DNA of 64,000 nt, taken from the NCBI GenBank assembly GCA_016195265.1, contig JACPZW010000002.1, forward strand, positions 19,365 through 83,364, in the 5' to 3' direction. The notes under the pieces were generated by a model that saw nothing but the letters and a program-made list of their open reading frames with translations, did not search any database and had not been told where the DNA came from. Origin of the DNA: Acidobacteriota bacterium. GTDB lineage: Bacteria > Acidobacteriota > Vicinamibacteria > Vicinamibacterales > CAVVIG01. Every line of letters begins with the position of its first letter. Positions within the stretch are counted from its first letter, which is position 1. The position numbers were made by a program, and so were the translations under genes. Of this stretch, positions 1 through 7,905 are shown piece by piece.

Positions 1-893
1 AGCTGCCGCTGGCGGATGGCGCCCTTTCCTTCCACGTTCGGCGGCCGCGTCTCGAGGCGGACGACGTGCTCCTGATGCAGTTGCAGTTCGGCGGCGTCTT
101 CGATCGTGACGATGCGCTCGCGCTCGGAGATGAACCCCGAGAGAATATTGAGGAGTGTCGTCTTGCCGGCGCCCGTGCCGCCGCTGATCAGGCAGTTGAG
201 GCGGGCCTTCACACAGTGCGCGAGCAGATCCAGCATCGGCCGCGTCAGCGCGCGCAGGCTGACGAGGTCGTCAGCCTTCAGCCGCTCCGCCGGAAAGCGC
301 CGGATGGACAGCAGCGGGCCGTCCACGGCCAGCGGCGGAATGATGGCGTTCACGCGCGACCCGTCCGGCAGCCGCGCGTCCACCATCGGCGAGCTGTCGT
401 CCACGCGCCGGCCGACCCCGCTGACGATGCGGTCGATGACGCGCAGCAGATGGCGGTCGTCCTGAAACGCGCTCGGGACGTGCTCGAGGACGCCGTTGCG
501 CTCGACGAACACGTGCTTGCATGTATTGACGAGGATGTCGCTGATCGACGGATCGCGCAGCAGCGGCTCCAGCGGCCCGAGGCCGAAGACGTCGTCGAGG
601 ATCTCGGTGAAGAGCGTCTCGCGCTCGCCGAGGCTCAGCGGGGTACTTTCCTCCATGAGCAGCTCGCCGAGGAGCGTGCGGATGTCGCTCTCGGCGCGCG
701 CGCGATCCGCCTGCGCCAGCGCTTCCAGGTTCAGCCGGTTGAGCAGCCGCCGATGCACGTTGGCGCGGAACTCGAGGTACTGCTGCCGCGGCGGCGGCAG
801 TGGATGCCCGCCCGGCGGTGTCGAGCGCGGCACCACGGCGCCGGCCGCGCCGGCCGGAGCCGTCAGAGAGGCATGGGACGTCAGCGTCGTCAT
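1..893 (-). CDS. cpaF: Tad pilus secretion ATPase CpaF/TadA, 3' part missing
   Basis: Cytoplasmic hexameric ATPase that powers assembly of Flp/Tad pili. The ATG at 893 opens a frame that stays open to the window edge, so about 297 N-terminal residues of an expected 430-480 are visible. The N-terminal 60 residues are Pro/Ala rich. They are followed by the all-helical N-domain ([20 protein letters not shown]) and the start of the RecA-like core, with Walker [10 protein letters not shown] near residue 240. The last residues read [15 protein letters not shown], the conserved stretch before Walker B in this family. It lies 15 bp after the cpaE stop, as the next gene of the operon. The membrane platform genes tadB and tadC would be expected beyond the left edge. 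Confidence 0.95.
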   Translation of the reverse strand, partial: MTTLTSHASLTAPAGAAGAVVPRSTPPGGHPLPPPRQQYLEFRANVHRRLLNRLNLEALAQADRARAESDIRTLLGELLMEESTPLSLGERETLFTEILDDVFGLGPLEPLLRDPSISDILVNTCKHVFVERNGVLEHVPSAFQDDRHLLRVIDRIVSGVGRRVDDSSPMVDARLPDGSRVNAIIPPLAVDGPLLSIRRFPAERLKADDLVSLRALTRPMLDLLAHCVKARLNCLISGGTGAGKTTLLNILSGFISERERIVTIEDAAELQLHQEHVVRLETRPPNVEGKGAIRQRQ

Positions 894-908
894 CGGTGTC
901 ACCCGTGG

Positions 909-2081
909 TTACCAGAGGGACGCGATCCGCTCGAGCCCTCGCAGCGCGCGCCGGGGCGCTGCCGGCGTCTCGCCGGCGGCGCTGTGCAGGAGTCCGCGCG
1001 TGAAGCTGTCGAACTGCGTCGCGATGTCGGAGTTGCCGGTCAGCGCCAGCGGCACGCCGGAATTGAGCGCGGCCGACACGGTCTTGTAGTCGCTCGGGAA
1101 CGTGTGGTGAATCGGATGGCCGAGCGCGGCCTCGATCTGCTTCGGCAGAATCTGCGACGGCTCGGCGGCGCGGTTCAGCAGGACGCGAACGCGCTCGCCG
1201 CACGCGCCGAGCTGTCGCACGCGATCGAGCAGCCGCTGCGCGTTCCTGACGGACGGCACGTCCGGGTTCGCGATCAGGAACATCTGGTCGGCGCTGTAGA
1301 GCGCGGCGACCGTGCACGAGTTGATCTGGCTGCCGGCGTCCACGACGACGTAGTCGTGCTGCCGCGCGAGAAGGCGCAGCAGCTCCTCGATCGCGCCGCC
1401 GTCGGCGGCACCCGGACGATCGAAGTGATCGGAGCCCGCCAGAATCCCGAGGCCTGACTTGTGGGGGACCACCAGCTCGCGCAGGAACTCGCGGTCGAGC
1501 CGGTGCAGGTTGTCGATCGCGTCGAGCAGGCTGAACCGTGGCCGCACGCCGAGGAACAGCGCGACTTCGCCGAGGCCCGGCTTCAGGTCCACCATCAGGA
1601 CGGACTTGCCGCTCAGCCGCGCGAGCTCGACGCCGCAGTTCACCGACACGGTCGTCGTGCCCGCGCCGCCCTTCGCGCCGAAGAACACGAGCGTCGCGGC
1701 GGCCGGGCGCGCGCCCTGCGCGGCTTCTCGCCGCGCGGCCGTCCGCCGCACGGCGCCGTGGAAAGGCTCTTCGAGCGGCGGCCACACGAAGAACTCGTTC
1801 GCGCCCGCCCGCATGCACTGCAGGATGAGATCCGGATCGGGCGCCAGGCCGACGGCAAAAATACCGGCGCCGGCCGCGGCGCCGCGCAGCCGCTCGATGT
1901 TCGACATCGCCGACGTTGCGTCGCCGCGCGTGTCGACGATGACGAGATCGGGCGGGCTGCCGTCCCGCGCGAGGCGATCGTCGATCACGCTGACCGGAAT
2001 CGCCCCCGACCGCAGGAGCCGGCCCACGTGTTTTCTGAACGTGTCGTTTTCGCTGACGACGAGCCCAACGAGTTGCGCCAT
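909..2081 (-). CDS. cpaE: Tad pilus localisation ATPase CpaE/TadZ
   Basis: A 390-residue MinD/ParA-type protein that positions the pilus machine at the pole. Residues 1-115 look like an atypical receiver domain (GLVVSENDTFRKHVG, DLVIVDTRG). Residues 135-143 are a deviant Walker A, GAKGGAGTT, with the signature lysine of the MinD family. A switch region (LMVDLKPGLGE) and the HDYVVVDAG strand follow. The ATG overlaps the tadG stop by one base (TAATG), implying translational coupling. CpaE and TadZ are names for the same role in different systems. Family assignment is firm; a polar role here is inferred from homologues. Confidence 0.93.
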   Translation of the reverse strand: MAQLVGLVVSENDTFRKHVGRLLRSGAIPVSVIDDRLARDGSPPDLVIVDTRGDATSAMSNIERLRGAAAGAGIFAVGLAPDPDLILQCMRAGANEFFVWPPLEEPFHGAVRRTAARREAAQGARPAAATLVFFGAKGGAGTTTVSVNCGVELARLSGKSVLMVDLKPGLGEVALFLGVRPRFSLLDAIDNLHRLDREFLRELVVPHKSGLGILAGSDHFDRPGAADGGAIEELLRLLARQHDYVVVDAGSQINSCTVAALYSADQMFLIANPDVPSVRNAQRLLDRVRQLGACGERVRVLLNRAAEPSQILPKQIEAALGHPIHHTFPSDYKTVSAALNSGVPLALTGNSDIATQFDSFTRGLLHSAAGETPAAPRRALRGLERIASLW

Positions 2082-3268
2082 TACTGCACCAATCGAATCG
2101 CGCGCGGGAACGCGCCCGCCGGCGCCGGGCCCGCGCTGGCATCCACGATGCCGAGCACCGGCGTGATGCGCCCCGTGACGTTGTTGCCGTTGCGCGTGAC
2201 GAGAAAGAATCCAATCCAGTTGGCGACCTTGAGCGACGCGTTGCGGCCGTTCACCTTGCCGCTCTGGTAATAGTCGGGATCGAAGAGCGGAATCGGAAAC
2301 ACGCGCGGGCTGGCGCCGTACGCACTGCCCTTCACGCAGTTGCAGACCGTGTCCCAGTAGGCATTCGGATCCTGCGCGATCAGATCGTCGACGCCCTGAT
2401 TCGTCGGCCCCGTCATGTCGCCCGGTTCCTGCGTCATCGGATCGCTCAGGTGCACGACGGCCGGGTTACAGCCCGCGATGTTGCCGCGATAGTCGTCGGC
2501 GCCCGTGTTGCTCGGCATCGCCCAGGAGTAATACATCGTCGGCTCGATGTTGTTGCCGGTGCCGGCGCGCAGCGTCAGCAGCAGCCCGACGTCGCGGGGC
2601 ATGCGGTAGCCGTCATAGGCCGGGTCGCCCACAGGCGGGTACGCATCGGCGAGCGGCGTCATCAGCTGACCTTTCTTCGGCCCGGACGTGTAGTAGCGGT
2701 CGAACGTGCTGCTCGTCGTCCAGGGCGGCGTGACGTTCTCGACCCAGCGATCAGGAATCGTGAACGGCCTGACGCATGTCATCGCGTTGGCCGGCGAGGC
2801 CTCCGCGGTGGCGGTCGCGGTCACGTCCACCGTGCTGACACCGAAGAACGCGCCCATCAGCGTCGGGATGGCGTTGTTGCGCCCGGTGGTGCGGAAGACC
2901 TGTACCTGCACGCGCGTGGGTTGACCGGACGGATCGTTCGGAAATGTCACGTCGGCCGTCCCGATCGACGGGGCCTCGTAGATCACCTGATTGGCCTGCG
3001 CGGTGCTGATCGCGCCCTGCACGGCGGGGCTGCTCGTCGATCGATCGGTGTAACTGTTGAACACCAGCGCCGTCGCGCCCGCCAGCGCGCCGGCGTCGGC
3101 CGCGTTCTGCGCCTGCGATCGCGCGACCATGAACATGCCCACGTCGATCGCGAGCGTCGTCGCGGCGAGAAAGGCGGCGCAGCCGACGCTCAGCAGGATC
3201 GTCGAGATCCCCCGTTCGTCGCGCCGGAGCCGGACGAATGTCCGGCGCACACCGTGGACGCTGTGCAT
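2081..3268 (-). CDS. TadG-like minor pseudopilin/anchor protein
   Basis: A 395-residue membrane-anchored protein with the TadG N-terminal signature: after a basic stretch with RRDERG, one hydrophobic helix at about residues 20-42 ends in ARSQAQNAADAGALAGA, typical of putative Flp pilus-assembly TadG-like proteins. The rest is a secreted domain with three or four cysteines, among them CNC near residue 312. The start is supported by GGAGGGG just upstream of the ATG. It lies between cpaC (8 bp gap) and cpaE (1 bp overlap). In Tad systems this protein is thought to join envelope layers; the domain is poorly conserved, so its exact role is uncertain. Confidence 0.85.
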   Translation of the reverse strand: MHSVHGVRRTFVRLRRDERGISTILLSVGCAAFLAATTLAIDVGMFMVARSQAQNAADAGALAGATALVFNSYTDRSTSSPAVQGAISTAQANQVIYEAPSIGTADVTFPNDPSGQPTRVQVQVFRTTGRNNAIPTLMGAFFGVSTVDVTATATAEASPANAMTCVRPFTIPDRWVENVTPPWTTSSTFDRYYTSGPKKGQLMTPLADAYPPVGDPAYDGYRMPRDVGLLLTLRAGTGNNIEPTMYYSWAMPSNTGADDYRGNIAGCNPAVVHLSDPMTQEPGDMTGPTNQGVDDLIAQDPNAYWDTVCNCVKGSAYGASPRVFPIPLFDPDYYQSGKVNGRNASLKVANWIGFFLVTRNGNNVTGRITPVLGIVDASAGPAPAGAFPRAIRLVQ

Positions 3269-3276
3269 GTCCCCTC

Positions 3277-4884
3277 CTACGGCTTCTTCACCGGCGCGGG
3301 CGGCGGATCGGGCGTCACGACGATCTTCGGCTTCGGATGGAGCGCGGAGATGATCGCGGCGGCTTCGGCCGCGCTCGGCGTGGAGCCCGTCGTCGAACGC
3401 ACGGGCGTCCCGCTGCCCTTCGGCGCCGGCGCGGGTGTCGGCGCGGGCACGGGCTCCGGACCTTTGACCGGCGCCGTAAACGCCGGCGGCGGCGGCGGAA
3501 CCGGCGGCCTGGGCAGCGCGGGCACCAGATACGGCTCGGCCTGCTGCGGCAGGTTGGGCGTGACGCCCGGCGAATTCCTCGGGAGGATCTGCGGCTCGAT
3601 CATCACGACGAGCTCGGTCTGATCCTTCTGGGCCGCCTTGCTCTGAAACAGTTTCCCGAGGATCGGGATGTCGCCGATGCCGGGGATCTTCTGCATCGTC
3701 GATGCGACGGTGTTGTTGATCAGGCCGGCCATCGCGAACGTCTGGCCGTTGCGAAGCTCGAGCTCGGTTTCCGCGCGCCGCGTGCTGAGCGCCGGAATCC
3801 GGAAGCCCTGCAGCAGGATCGCATTGTTGAAGTCCAGCGTGCTGACTTCCGGGCGCACCTTCAAGTGCACGCGATCGCCGACGACCGTCGGCGTGAACGT
3901 CAGGCGCACGCCGAATTCCTTGAACTGCACGCTGATGGCGACGTTTGCGCCGGACGCCTGCGCGACCGGGATCGGAAACTCGCCGCCGGCGAGAAAGCTC
4001 GCTTCCTTGCCGCTCTCGGCGACGAGGTTCGGCTCGGCGAGGCTCTGGAAGAGCCCCTGCGACCGCAGCGCCTTCACGACGGCGCCGAGGTCGTGGCCGA
4101 AGTCGAAGAGGAAGAGATTGAGGTAATCGCTGAAGACCTGCCGGTCACCGATCGTCGCCTTGTTCTGATCGAAGAACGGCGCCGGAAACTGGCCGGTCGT
4201 GATGCTGCCCACGGTGTTGCGGTAGCCGTCGGAGATCCACGACGCGCCGAGCTGCGTCAGCGCGTTGCGGCTCACCTCGGCGAAGCGGACGCGCAGCATG
4301 ACCTGGTTGCTCATGCCGGCGTCCTGGATGCGCAGCAGCGTCACGACGTCGTCGCGCTTGTCGACGTACCCCGCGGCGACGCTGATCGCGCGCTCGACGA
4401 CCTCCCTGCCGGACACGAGGCCGGACAGGACGATGGACTTGCCGTTGCTCTGGGCGTCGATCTTCTCGCCGGGGAACAACTCCTTCAGTTGGGCGCAGAG
4501 CCCGGCGATATCGCGCTGCACGACGACGTCATAGCGGCGGATCGCGCCCGCGCGATCCCAGACGAACATCGAGATCGTGCCGGGCATCTTGCCGTTGATG
4601 AGGACCTCGTTGGGCGACGTCACCATCGCGTCGGCCACGTCGGCGCTGGTGAGCGATACGCGCGCGATCGGCGAGCCGGTGTTGAGCACCAGCGATCGCC
4701 CGACGGTGAGGTTCACGCTGTCGCCCTCGGCCGCGAGCAGGAACGGATCGCCGGCGATCATGATGAGCAGGATCAACCCCACGTATCCGATCCGGCGCAC
4801 CGAACGTACCCGCCCCACCCGCCCCACGTGGCGGACTCTCCCCACCCGTCCTACCCGCCCCACCCGCCCCATCAGGCCTTCCAT
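3277..4884 (-). CDS. cpaC: Tad pilus secretin CpaC/RcpA
   Basis: Outer-membrane secretin through which the Flp pilus passes. The ATG at 4884 lies 2 bp after the cpaB stop with GAGGAG 8 bp upstream; a GTG at 4890 is less likely. Residues 45-130 form the pilus-secretin N-domain (VNLTVGRSLVL, GTISMFVWD). A BON-like segment follows, and then the secretin core (LFQSLAEPNLVAESGKEA, VQFKEFGVRLTFTPTV, FAMAGLINN). The last ~100 residues are Pro/Ala rich. Oddly, the first ~35 residues are repeats of GRV encoded by a 9-bp tandem array (4802-4873), placed before the hydrophobic signal sequence. The array may have expanded inside the gene, or translation may start later. Confidence 0.92.
   Translation of the reverse strand: MEGLMGRVGRVGRVGRVRHVGRVGRVRSVRRIGYVGLILLIMIAGDPFLLAAEGDSVNLTVGRSLVLNTGSPIARVSLTSADVADAMVTSPNEVLINGKMPGTISMFVWDRAGAIRRYDVVVQRDIAGLCAQLKELFPGEKIDAQSNGKSIVLSGLVSGREVVERAISVAAGYVDKRDDVVTLLRIQDAGMSNQVMLRVRFAEVSRNALTQLGASWISDGYRNTVGSITTGQFPAPFFDQNKATIGDRQVFSDYLNLFLFDFGHDLGAVVKALRSQGLFQSLAEPNLVAESGKEASFLAGGEFPIPVAQASGANVAISVQFKEFGVRLTFTPTVVGDRVHLKVRPEVSTLDFNNAILLQGFRIPALSTRRAETELELRNGQTFAMAGLINNTVASTMQKIPGIGDIPILGKLFQSKAAQKDQTELVVMIEPQILPRNSPGVTPNLPQQAEPYLVPALPRPPVPPPPPAFTAPVKGPEPVPAPTPAPAPKGSGTPVRSTTGSTPSAAEAAAIISALHPKPKIVVTPDPPPAPVKKP
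4802..4873. repeat. 9-bp tandem array, copy A (inside cpaC 5' end)
   Basis: About eight degenerate units of the type CGCCCCACC on the plus strand, in phase with a 9-bp period. On the coding strand of cpaC they give Gly-Arg-Val tripeptides. Related arrays lie at 27067-27111 and 42800-42880. Confidence 0.85.
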
Positions 4885-4886
4885 GG

Positions 4887-5729
4887 TCACTGCTCCTCGC
4901 GCACGACTTCGCGCGCGCGCTTGTCGCCGCGGATGATTTCGACGGTCGGCAGATCCGGCGCCGAGGCCGGCGGCGGCGCCGGCTTCGCCGCCCGCGCGAT
5001 CCTGGGCCTGGCGAGCGCGATGTCGCCGACGAGCGCGGCCGGACGGATGCCGCGCGTCGCGGGCGTCGTCTTGTCGAGCGGGTTCCGCAAGGCCAGCTGA
5101 ATCTTGCCTTCGCTCGCCGCAAGCGTCAGGCGCTCGGACTGCTCCGGATCGACGAGCAGCGTGACGACGGTCACGGGCATCGGCTTGTTGTGCTCGACGT
5201 CCCGCTCGATCTTCGTGCCGGCGGCGAGGACCTGGACGTTCGTCAGAATGACCTTCGATGTCATGTCGGTGTGCTGGTCGGTCGGACTGACCGTGGCCAC
5301 GACGTCCACGCGCGTGCCGGGCAGCACGTAGCCCGCGACGCCGATGACCTCGTTGACGCGCACCGAGAGCGCGCGGAATCCGGTGGGAATCGCGGGCGGC
5401 AGCCCGCCGCCGGCGTCCTTCGATGCGAGCTTCATCGGAAGAATTGGTTCGTACTGGATGACCGGCATGATCAGCCCGCGGCCGATGACGTCGTCCGGAT
5501 TGCTGACCGCCGTGCCCGGCACCGCGTTGGCCGGCCAGTCGATGATGCGGATGTCGTCGCGCCGCAGCGTGGCGCCGATATCGAGATCGGCCGCCGCCAC
5601 GACCACGGGCCGCGTCGGCAGCGTGACCGTCGTCGGTGCCTTCTGGACGTAGCTGTACGTCGCGTACGCGAAGGCGCCACCCACGGTGACGGCTAGCGCG
5701 AGCACGAAAAACACCTTGATGCGAGCCAC
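4887..5729 (-). CDS. cpaB: Flp pilus assembly protein CpaB/RcpC
   Basis: A 280-residue periplasmic protein with one N-terminal membrane segment (residues 6-26) and a SAF-like domain (VVVAAADLDIGATLRRDDI, residues 43-61), followed by the RcpC/CpaB region (GFRALSVRVNEVIGVAGYVLPGTRVDVV). It is thought to act with the secretin. The C-terminus is Pro/Ala and charge rich. The stop is 2 bp upstream of the cpaC ATG. Upstream, instead of tight coupling to tadE, there is a ~100-bp heptamer array, so translation is not coupled there. Confidence 0.92.
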   Translation of the reverse strand: MARIKVFFVLALAVTVGGAFAYATYSYVQKAPTTVTLPTRPVVVAAADLDIGATLRRDDIRIIDWPANAVPGTAVSNPDDVIGRGLIMPVIQYEPILPMKLASKDAGGGLPPAIPTGFRALSVRVNEVIGVAGYVLPGTRVDVVATVSPTDQHTDMTSKVILTNVQVLAAGTKIERDVEHNKPMPVTVVTLLVDPEQSERLTLAASEGKIQLALRNPLDKTTPATRGIRPAALVGDIALARPRIARAAKPAPPPASAPDLPTVEIIRGDKRAREVVREEQ

Positions 5730-5731
5730 AA

Positions 5732-5829
5732 CAGTCTCCAGTCTCCAGTCTTCAGTCTTCAGTCACCAGTCACCAGCCACCAGCCACCAGCCACCAGCCA
5801 CCAGCCACCAGTCACCAGCCACCAGCCAC
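5732..5829. repeat. 7-bp tandem array A, after tadE
   Basis: Fourteen contiguous heptamers that drift from CAGTCTC through CAGTCTT and CAGTCAC to CAGCCAC. The array starts five bases after the tadE stop and ends just before the cpaB start, inside the Tad operon. The unit relates to arrays at 32444, 39340 and 42051. Confidence 0.95.
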
Positions 5830-5834
5830 CGTTC

Positions 5835-6269
5835 TCACTGCTCGTTCCGCATTTCCGACGACGCGCTCATCGTGAACGGCGCGCCGAGCGTTGACCCATT
5901 GACGACGAGCTGCGCGACGGGCTGGAGCACAATGAACGTGAACGGATAATTCACCGTCACGAGCGACGCCGCCGCCGTGCCCGCGCCGATCGAGATCGCG
6001 GCGTTCTGATTGACGACGACCGTTGCGTTGGCCGCGTTGTCGAGCTGGCCCGAGGCCAGGTACGCGGCGACGCGGCTCTGCACGTCGCCGGCGGTCGTGC
6101 CCGGCAGCACGGCGACGCGCGCGCCTTCGCGCGCCGCGTTCGTCAGCACCTGCCAGGTCTGGTACGCGCGGCCGAACTCGAAGATCGAGACCGACACCAG
6201 CAGCACGAGCGGCAGGGTCAGGGCCGTTTCGATCAACGCGTTGCCGCGTTCGCCGGCCCGTCGGGTCAT
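5835..6269 (-). CDS. TadE-like pseudopilin
   Basis: A 144-residue minor pseudopilin. The N-terminus carries the TadE motif: a short basic leader, then GNALIETALTLPLVLLVSVS with the glutamate five residues into the hydrophobic helix, as in prepilins cleaved by CpaA/TadV. The region after the helix (AYQTWQVLTNAAREGARVAV) is the typical TadE continuation. The ATG at 6269 follows the cpaA stop by one base; an upstream start would read through cpaA and is rejected. Probably processed by the neighbouring peptidase and built into or priming the pilus. Confidence 0.9.
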   Translation of the reverse strand: MTRRAGERGNALIETALTLPLVLLVSVSIFEFGRAYQTWQVLTNAAREGARVAVLPGTTAGDVQSRVAAYLASGQLDNAANATVVVNQNAAISIGAGTAAASLVTVNYPFTFIVLQPVAQLVVNGSTLGAPFTMSASSEMRNEQ

Positions 6270-6270
6270 G

Positions 6271-6777
6271 TCACCACCCCAGCGCCACGGCGGAAGCGCC
6301 GATGGCAATGGCGGGCGCGTACGCGAACCGGCCCTCGGCCGGCGCGCGTCCGATCTCGGCCGCCAGTCCACCGCCGCTTCGCGCGAGCGCCGCCGTGCGC
6401 TCCATCGTCGTGCGCAGCCGGCCGCGGGACACCGCGACGACGATCGCCAGCGCGCCGCCGGCGATCGCCGAATACAGAAACGCGGTGAACGTTCCCGCGG
6501 GACCGAGCCACGCGCCCAGCGCCGCCAGCAGCTTCACATCGCCCGCACCTGTCGCGCCCACGATGTGACCCGGCAGCATCAGTGCTAATCCCAGGACGAG
6601 GCCGCCGATCGCGGACCCCAGCTCGTGCCCGCGCACGGCCGCGGCCGCCAGGCCGAGCGCGCCCACGCCGAACGTCAGCCAGTTCGGCACCCGCCTCGTG
6701 CGCAGGTCGATGACGGCGCCCGAACCGGCGCCGGCAGCGACCGCGCAGGCCATCACGGGATCGGCCATGTGCACCAT
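6271..6777 (-). CDS. cpaA: Prepilin peptidase CpaA/TadV (A24 family)
   Basis: A 168-residue polytopic membrane aspartic protease that removes the leader of Flp prepilins. Both catalytic aspartates are visible: one in DLRTRRVPNWLT (residues 24-35) and one in the conserved GAGDVKL motif (around residue 77). Five or six hydrophobic segments are present, and the long N-methylation domain of PilD is absent, as expected for the Tad subfamily. It sits between the pilin genes (3 bp away) and tadE. Confidence 0.93.
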   Translation of the reverse strand: MVHMADPVMACAVAAGAGSGAVIDLRTRRVPNWLTFGVGALGLAAAAVRGHELGSAIGGLVLGLALMLPGHIVGATGAGDVKLLAALGAWLGPAGTFTAFLYSAIAGGALAIVVAVSRGRLRTTMERTAALARSGGGLAAEIGRAPAEGRFAYAPAIAIGASAVALGW

Positions 6778-6780
6778 CCG

Positions 6781-6960
6781 CTACCCTGCCGGAACGATCT
6801 TGTTGGCGATGTCGGTGAAGACCGCGCTCACGTTCGTGCCGGTCACGGTCAGCGCGCCGACGACGACGAGCGCGATCAGCGTCACGAGCAGCGCGTATTC
6901 CATCAGGTCCTGCGCCGTTTCGTCGCGGACGAGCGCGCGCAGACGCATCACGACAGTCAT
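6781..6960 (-). CDS. flp: Flp-family type IVb pilin 1
   Basis: A 59-residue Flp prepilin, the main subunit of the Tad pilus. Leader MTVVMRLRALVRDETAQ precedes the hydrophobic helix DLMEYALLVTLIALVVV; the LMEYALL motif and the glutamate at position 5 of the mature helix match Flp pilins. The ATG at 6960 has GGAGG five bases upstream; a longer frame from 6975 would place the ribosome site inside the gene. It is followed by cpaA after 3 bp. It is close in sequence to the second pilin just upstream, suggesting tandem duplication. Confidence 0.93.
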   Translation of the reverse strand: MTVVMRLRALVRDETAQDLMEYALLVTLIALVVVGALTVTGTNVSAVFTDIANKIVPAG

Positions 6961-7037
6961 GCTTTCCTCCAGCACGCGCGGGCGCGCATGCAGCCGACGA
7001 CGGGGCGAAGACCCCGTTCCGTCCCGCCCGGCATGTC

Positions 7038-7217
7038 CTACGCCGCCGGCACGATCTTGTTGGCGATGTTCGTGAAGACGGTGCTGACGTTCGTTCCGGC
7101 CGCGGTGATCGCGCCGACGGCGACGAGCGCGATCAGCGCGATCAGCAGCGCGTACTCGAGCAGGTCCTGGCCTTGCTCTTCACGAACGAACGCACGCAGA
7201 CGGGTGGCGAGATCCAT
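7038..7217 (-). CDS. flp: Flp-family type IVb pilin 2
   Basis: A 59-residue Flp prepilin and first gene of the Tad operon. The mature helix begins DLLEYALLIALIALVAV and the C-terminus NIANKIVPAA nearly repeats that of pilin 1. The start at 7217 is set by GGAGG five bases upstream, inside a longer open frame beginning at 7250. A sigma54-like element lies about 95 bp upstream (7312-7326). Two tandem Flp genes allow either mixed pili or alternative subunits. Confidence 0.93.
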   Translation of the reverse strand: MDLATRLRAFVREEQGQDLLEYALLIALIALVAVGAITAAGTNVSTVFTNIANKIVPAA

Positions 7218-7611
7218 GGCATCCTCCGGGCGCGTCTCATCGACGCGCATTGTCGAGTGTGCGAAATACGATCACGGGTCGGGACGTGATCGCGGAACAG
7301 GACGTCACATCGCAACCGGCATGCCACCACGCGCGTCACCACGGTCTGCACGGCCGCGACGCGACGCGCCACTCTTATGCCGACGCTCCGCTTTGACGCT
7401 TGGCGTACGATGCGGAGTCGATTTCGGAACGGAGCCGCGTGGCACATTCGTAACCACGAGCCCGGAATTCGTGCGAGTCGACTCGTGCTGAAACGGAACA
7501 CGCGCCACCGGGGATCGTAAGATCGCGCGGCAAACCGCGCCGGAGGCGCGTGCTGTTTCGGCGCGACGACCGCCCGCGCTAGCGGGAACGAAACTTGCGA
7601 CAGATGAATCG
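7218..7611. other. Divergent intergenic region between Tad operon and plus-strand genes
   Basis: About 390 bp with no convincing gene. It holds the sigma54-like element at 7312-7326 facing the pilin genes. I see no good sigma70 promoter for the plus-strand genes. Confidence 0.6.
7312..7326 (-). promoter_or_regulatory. Sigma54-type promoter for the Tad operon
   Basis: On the minus strand this reads TGGCATGCCGGTTGC: the -24 GG and -12 GC are separated by exactly ten bases, matching TGGCAYR-N4-TTGC. Transcription would start near 7300, leaving ~80 bases of leader before flp2. Sigma54 control of pilins is well known in other bacteria; for this locus it is a prediction from one sequence match. 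Confidence 0.6.
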
Positions 7612-7614
7612 CCA

Positions 7615-7899
7615 GTGGTGCCCTTGCGACGCGCTCTCGCGGACACACTCGTCTCCGCCGCGGCGGTGGGATCGCTGCTGCTCGTCCTCGTTGCCGCCGA
7701 CGATCGCGTGCGCGATCAAGTGCTCTGGCGCTTCGGCGCCCTGCATCCGTCGATGGCGTTGTCGCAGGCCGGCGGACAGGTGCGCAACGTGGCAGCCATC
7801 GCCGCAGAAACCGTACGCGACCAGAGTCTCGAGCACGCGCCGCTGCTGATCTTCGTGGTCGTGGCCACGGTCCTGCTGCTCGCCATGTCGCGGACCTAG
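7615..7899 (+). CDS. Small two-helix membrane protein, unknown
   Basis: A 94-residue protein with two hydrophobic segments (residues ~12-28, AAAVGSLLLVLVAA, and ~76-91, PLLIFVVVATVLLLAM) and a soluble ~45-residue loop between them. The start is uncertain (GTG at 7615 or 7618); no strong ribosome site is seen. It ends 6 bp before the receiver-like gene, so the two are probably co-transcribed, divergently from the Tad operon. Family not recognised. A role tied to the pilus is possible only by proximity. Confidence 0.6.
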   Translation: MVPLRRALADTLVSAAAVGSLLLVLVAADDRVRDQVLWRFGALHPSMALSQAGGQVRNVAAIAAETVRDQSLEHAPLLIFVVVATVLLLAMSRT

Positions 7900-7905
7900 A
7901 AGTCC

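Noticed and set aside
66..1457. 463-residue plus-strand open frame over cpaF/cpaE
   Set aside because: Arg/Ala/Val-rich shadow of genes on the other strand; the minus frames carry Walker motifs and family signatures.
5732..5829. CRISPR-like repeats
   Set aside because: Units are only 7 bp, directly adjacent and without spacers.
7444..7460. Second sigma54-like match (TGGCAC on the plus strand)
   Set aside because: No TTGC at the required spacing.
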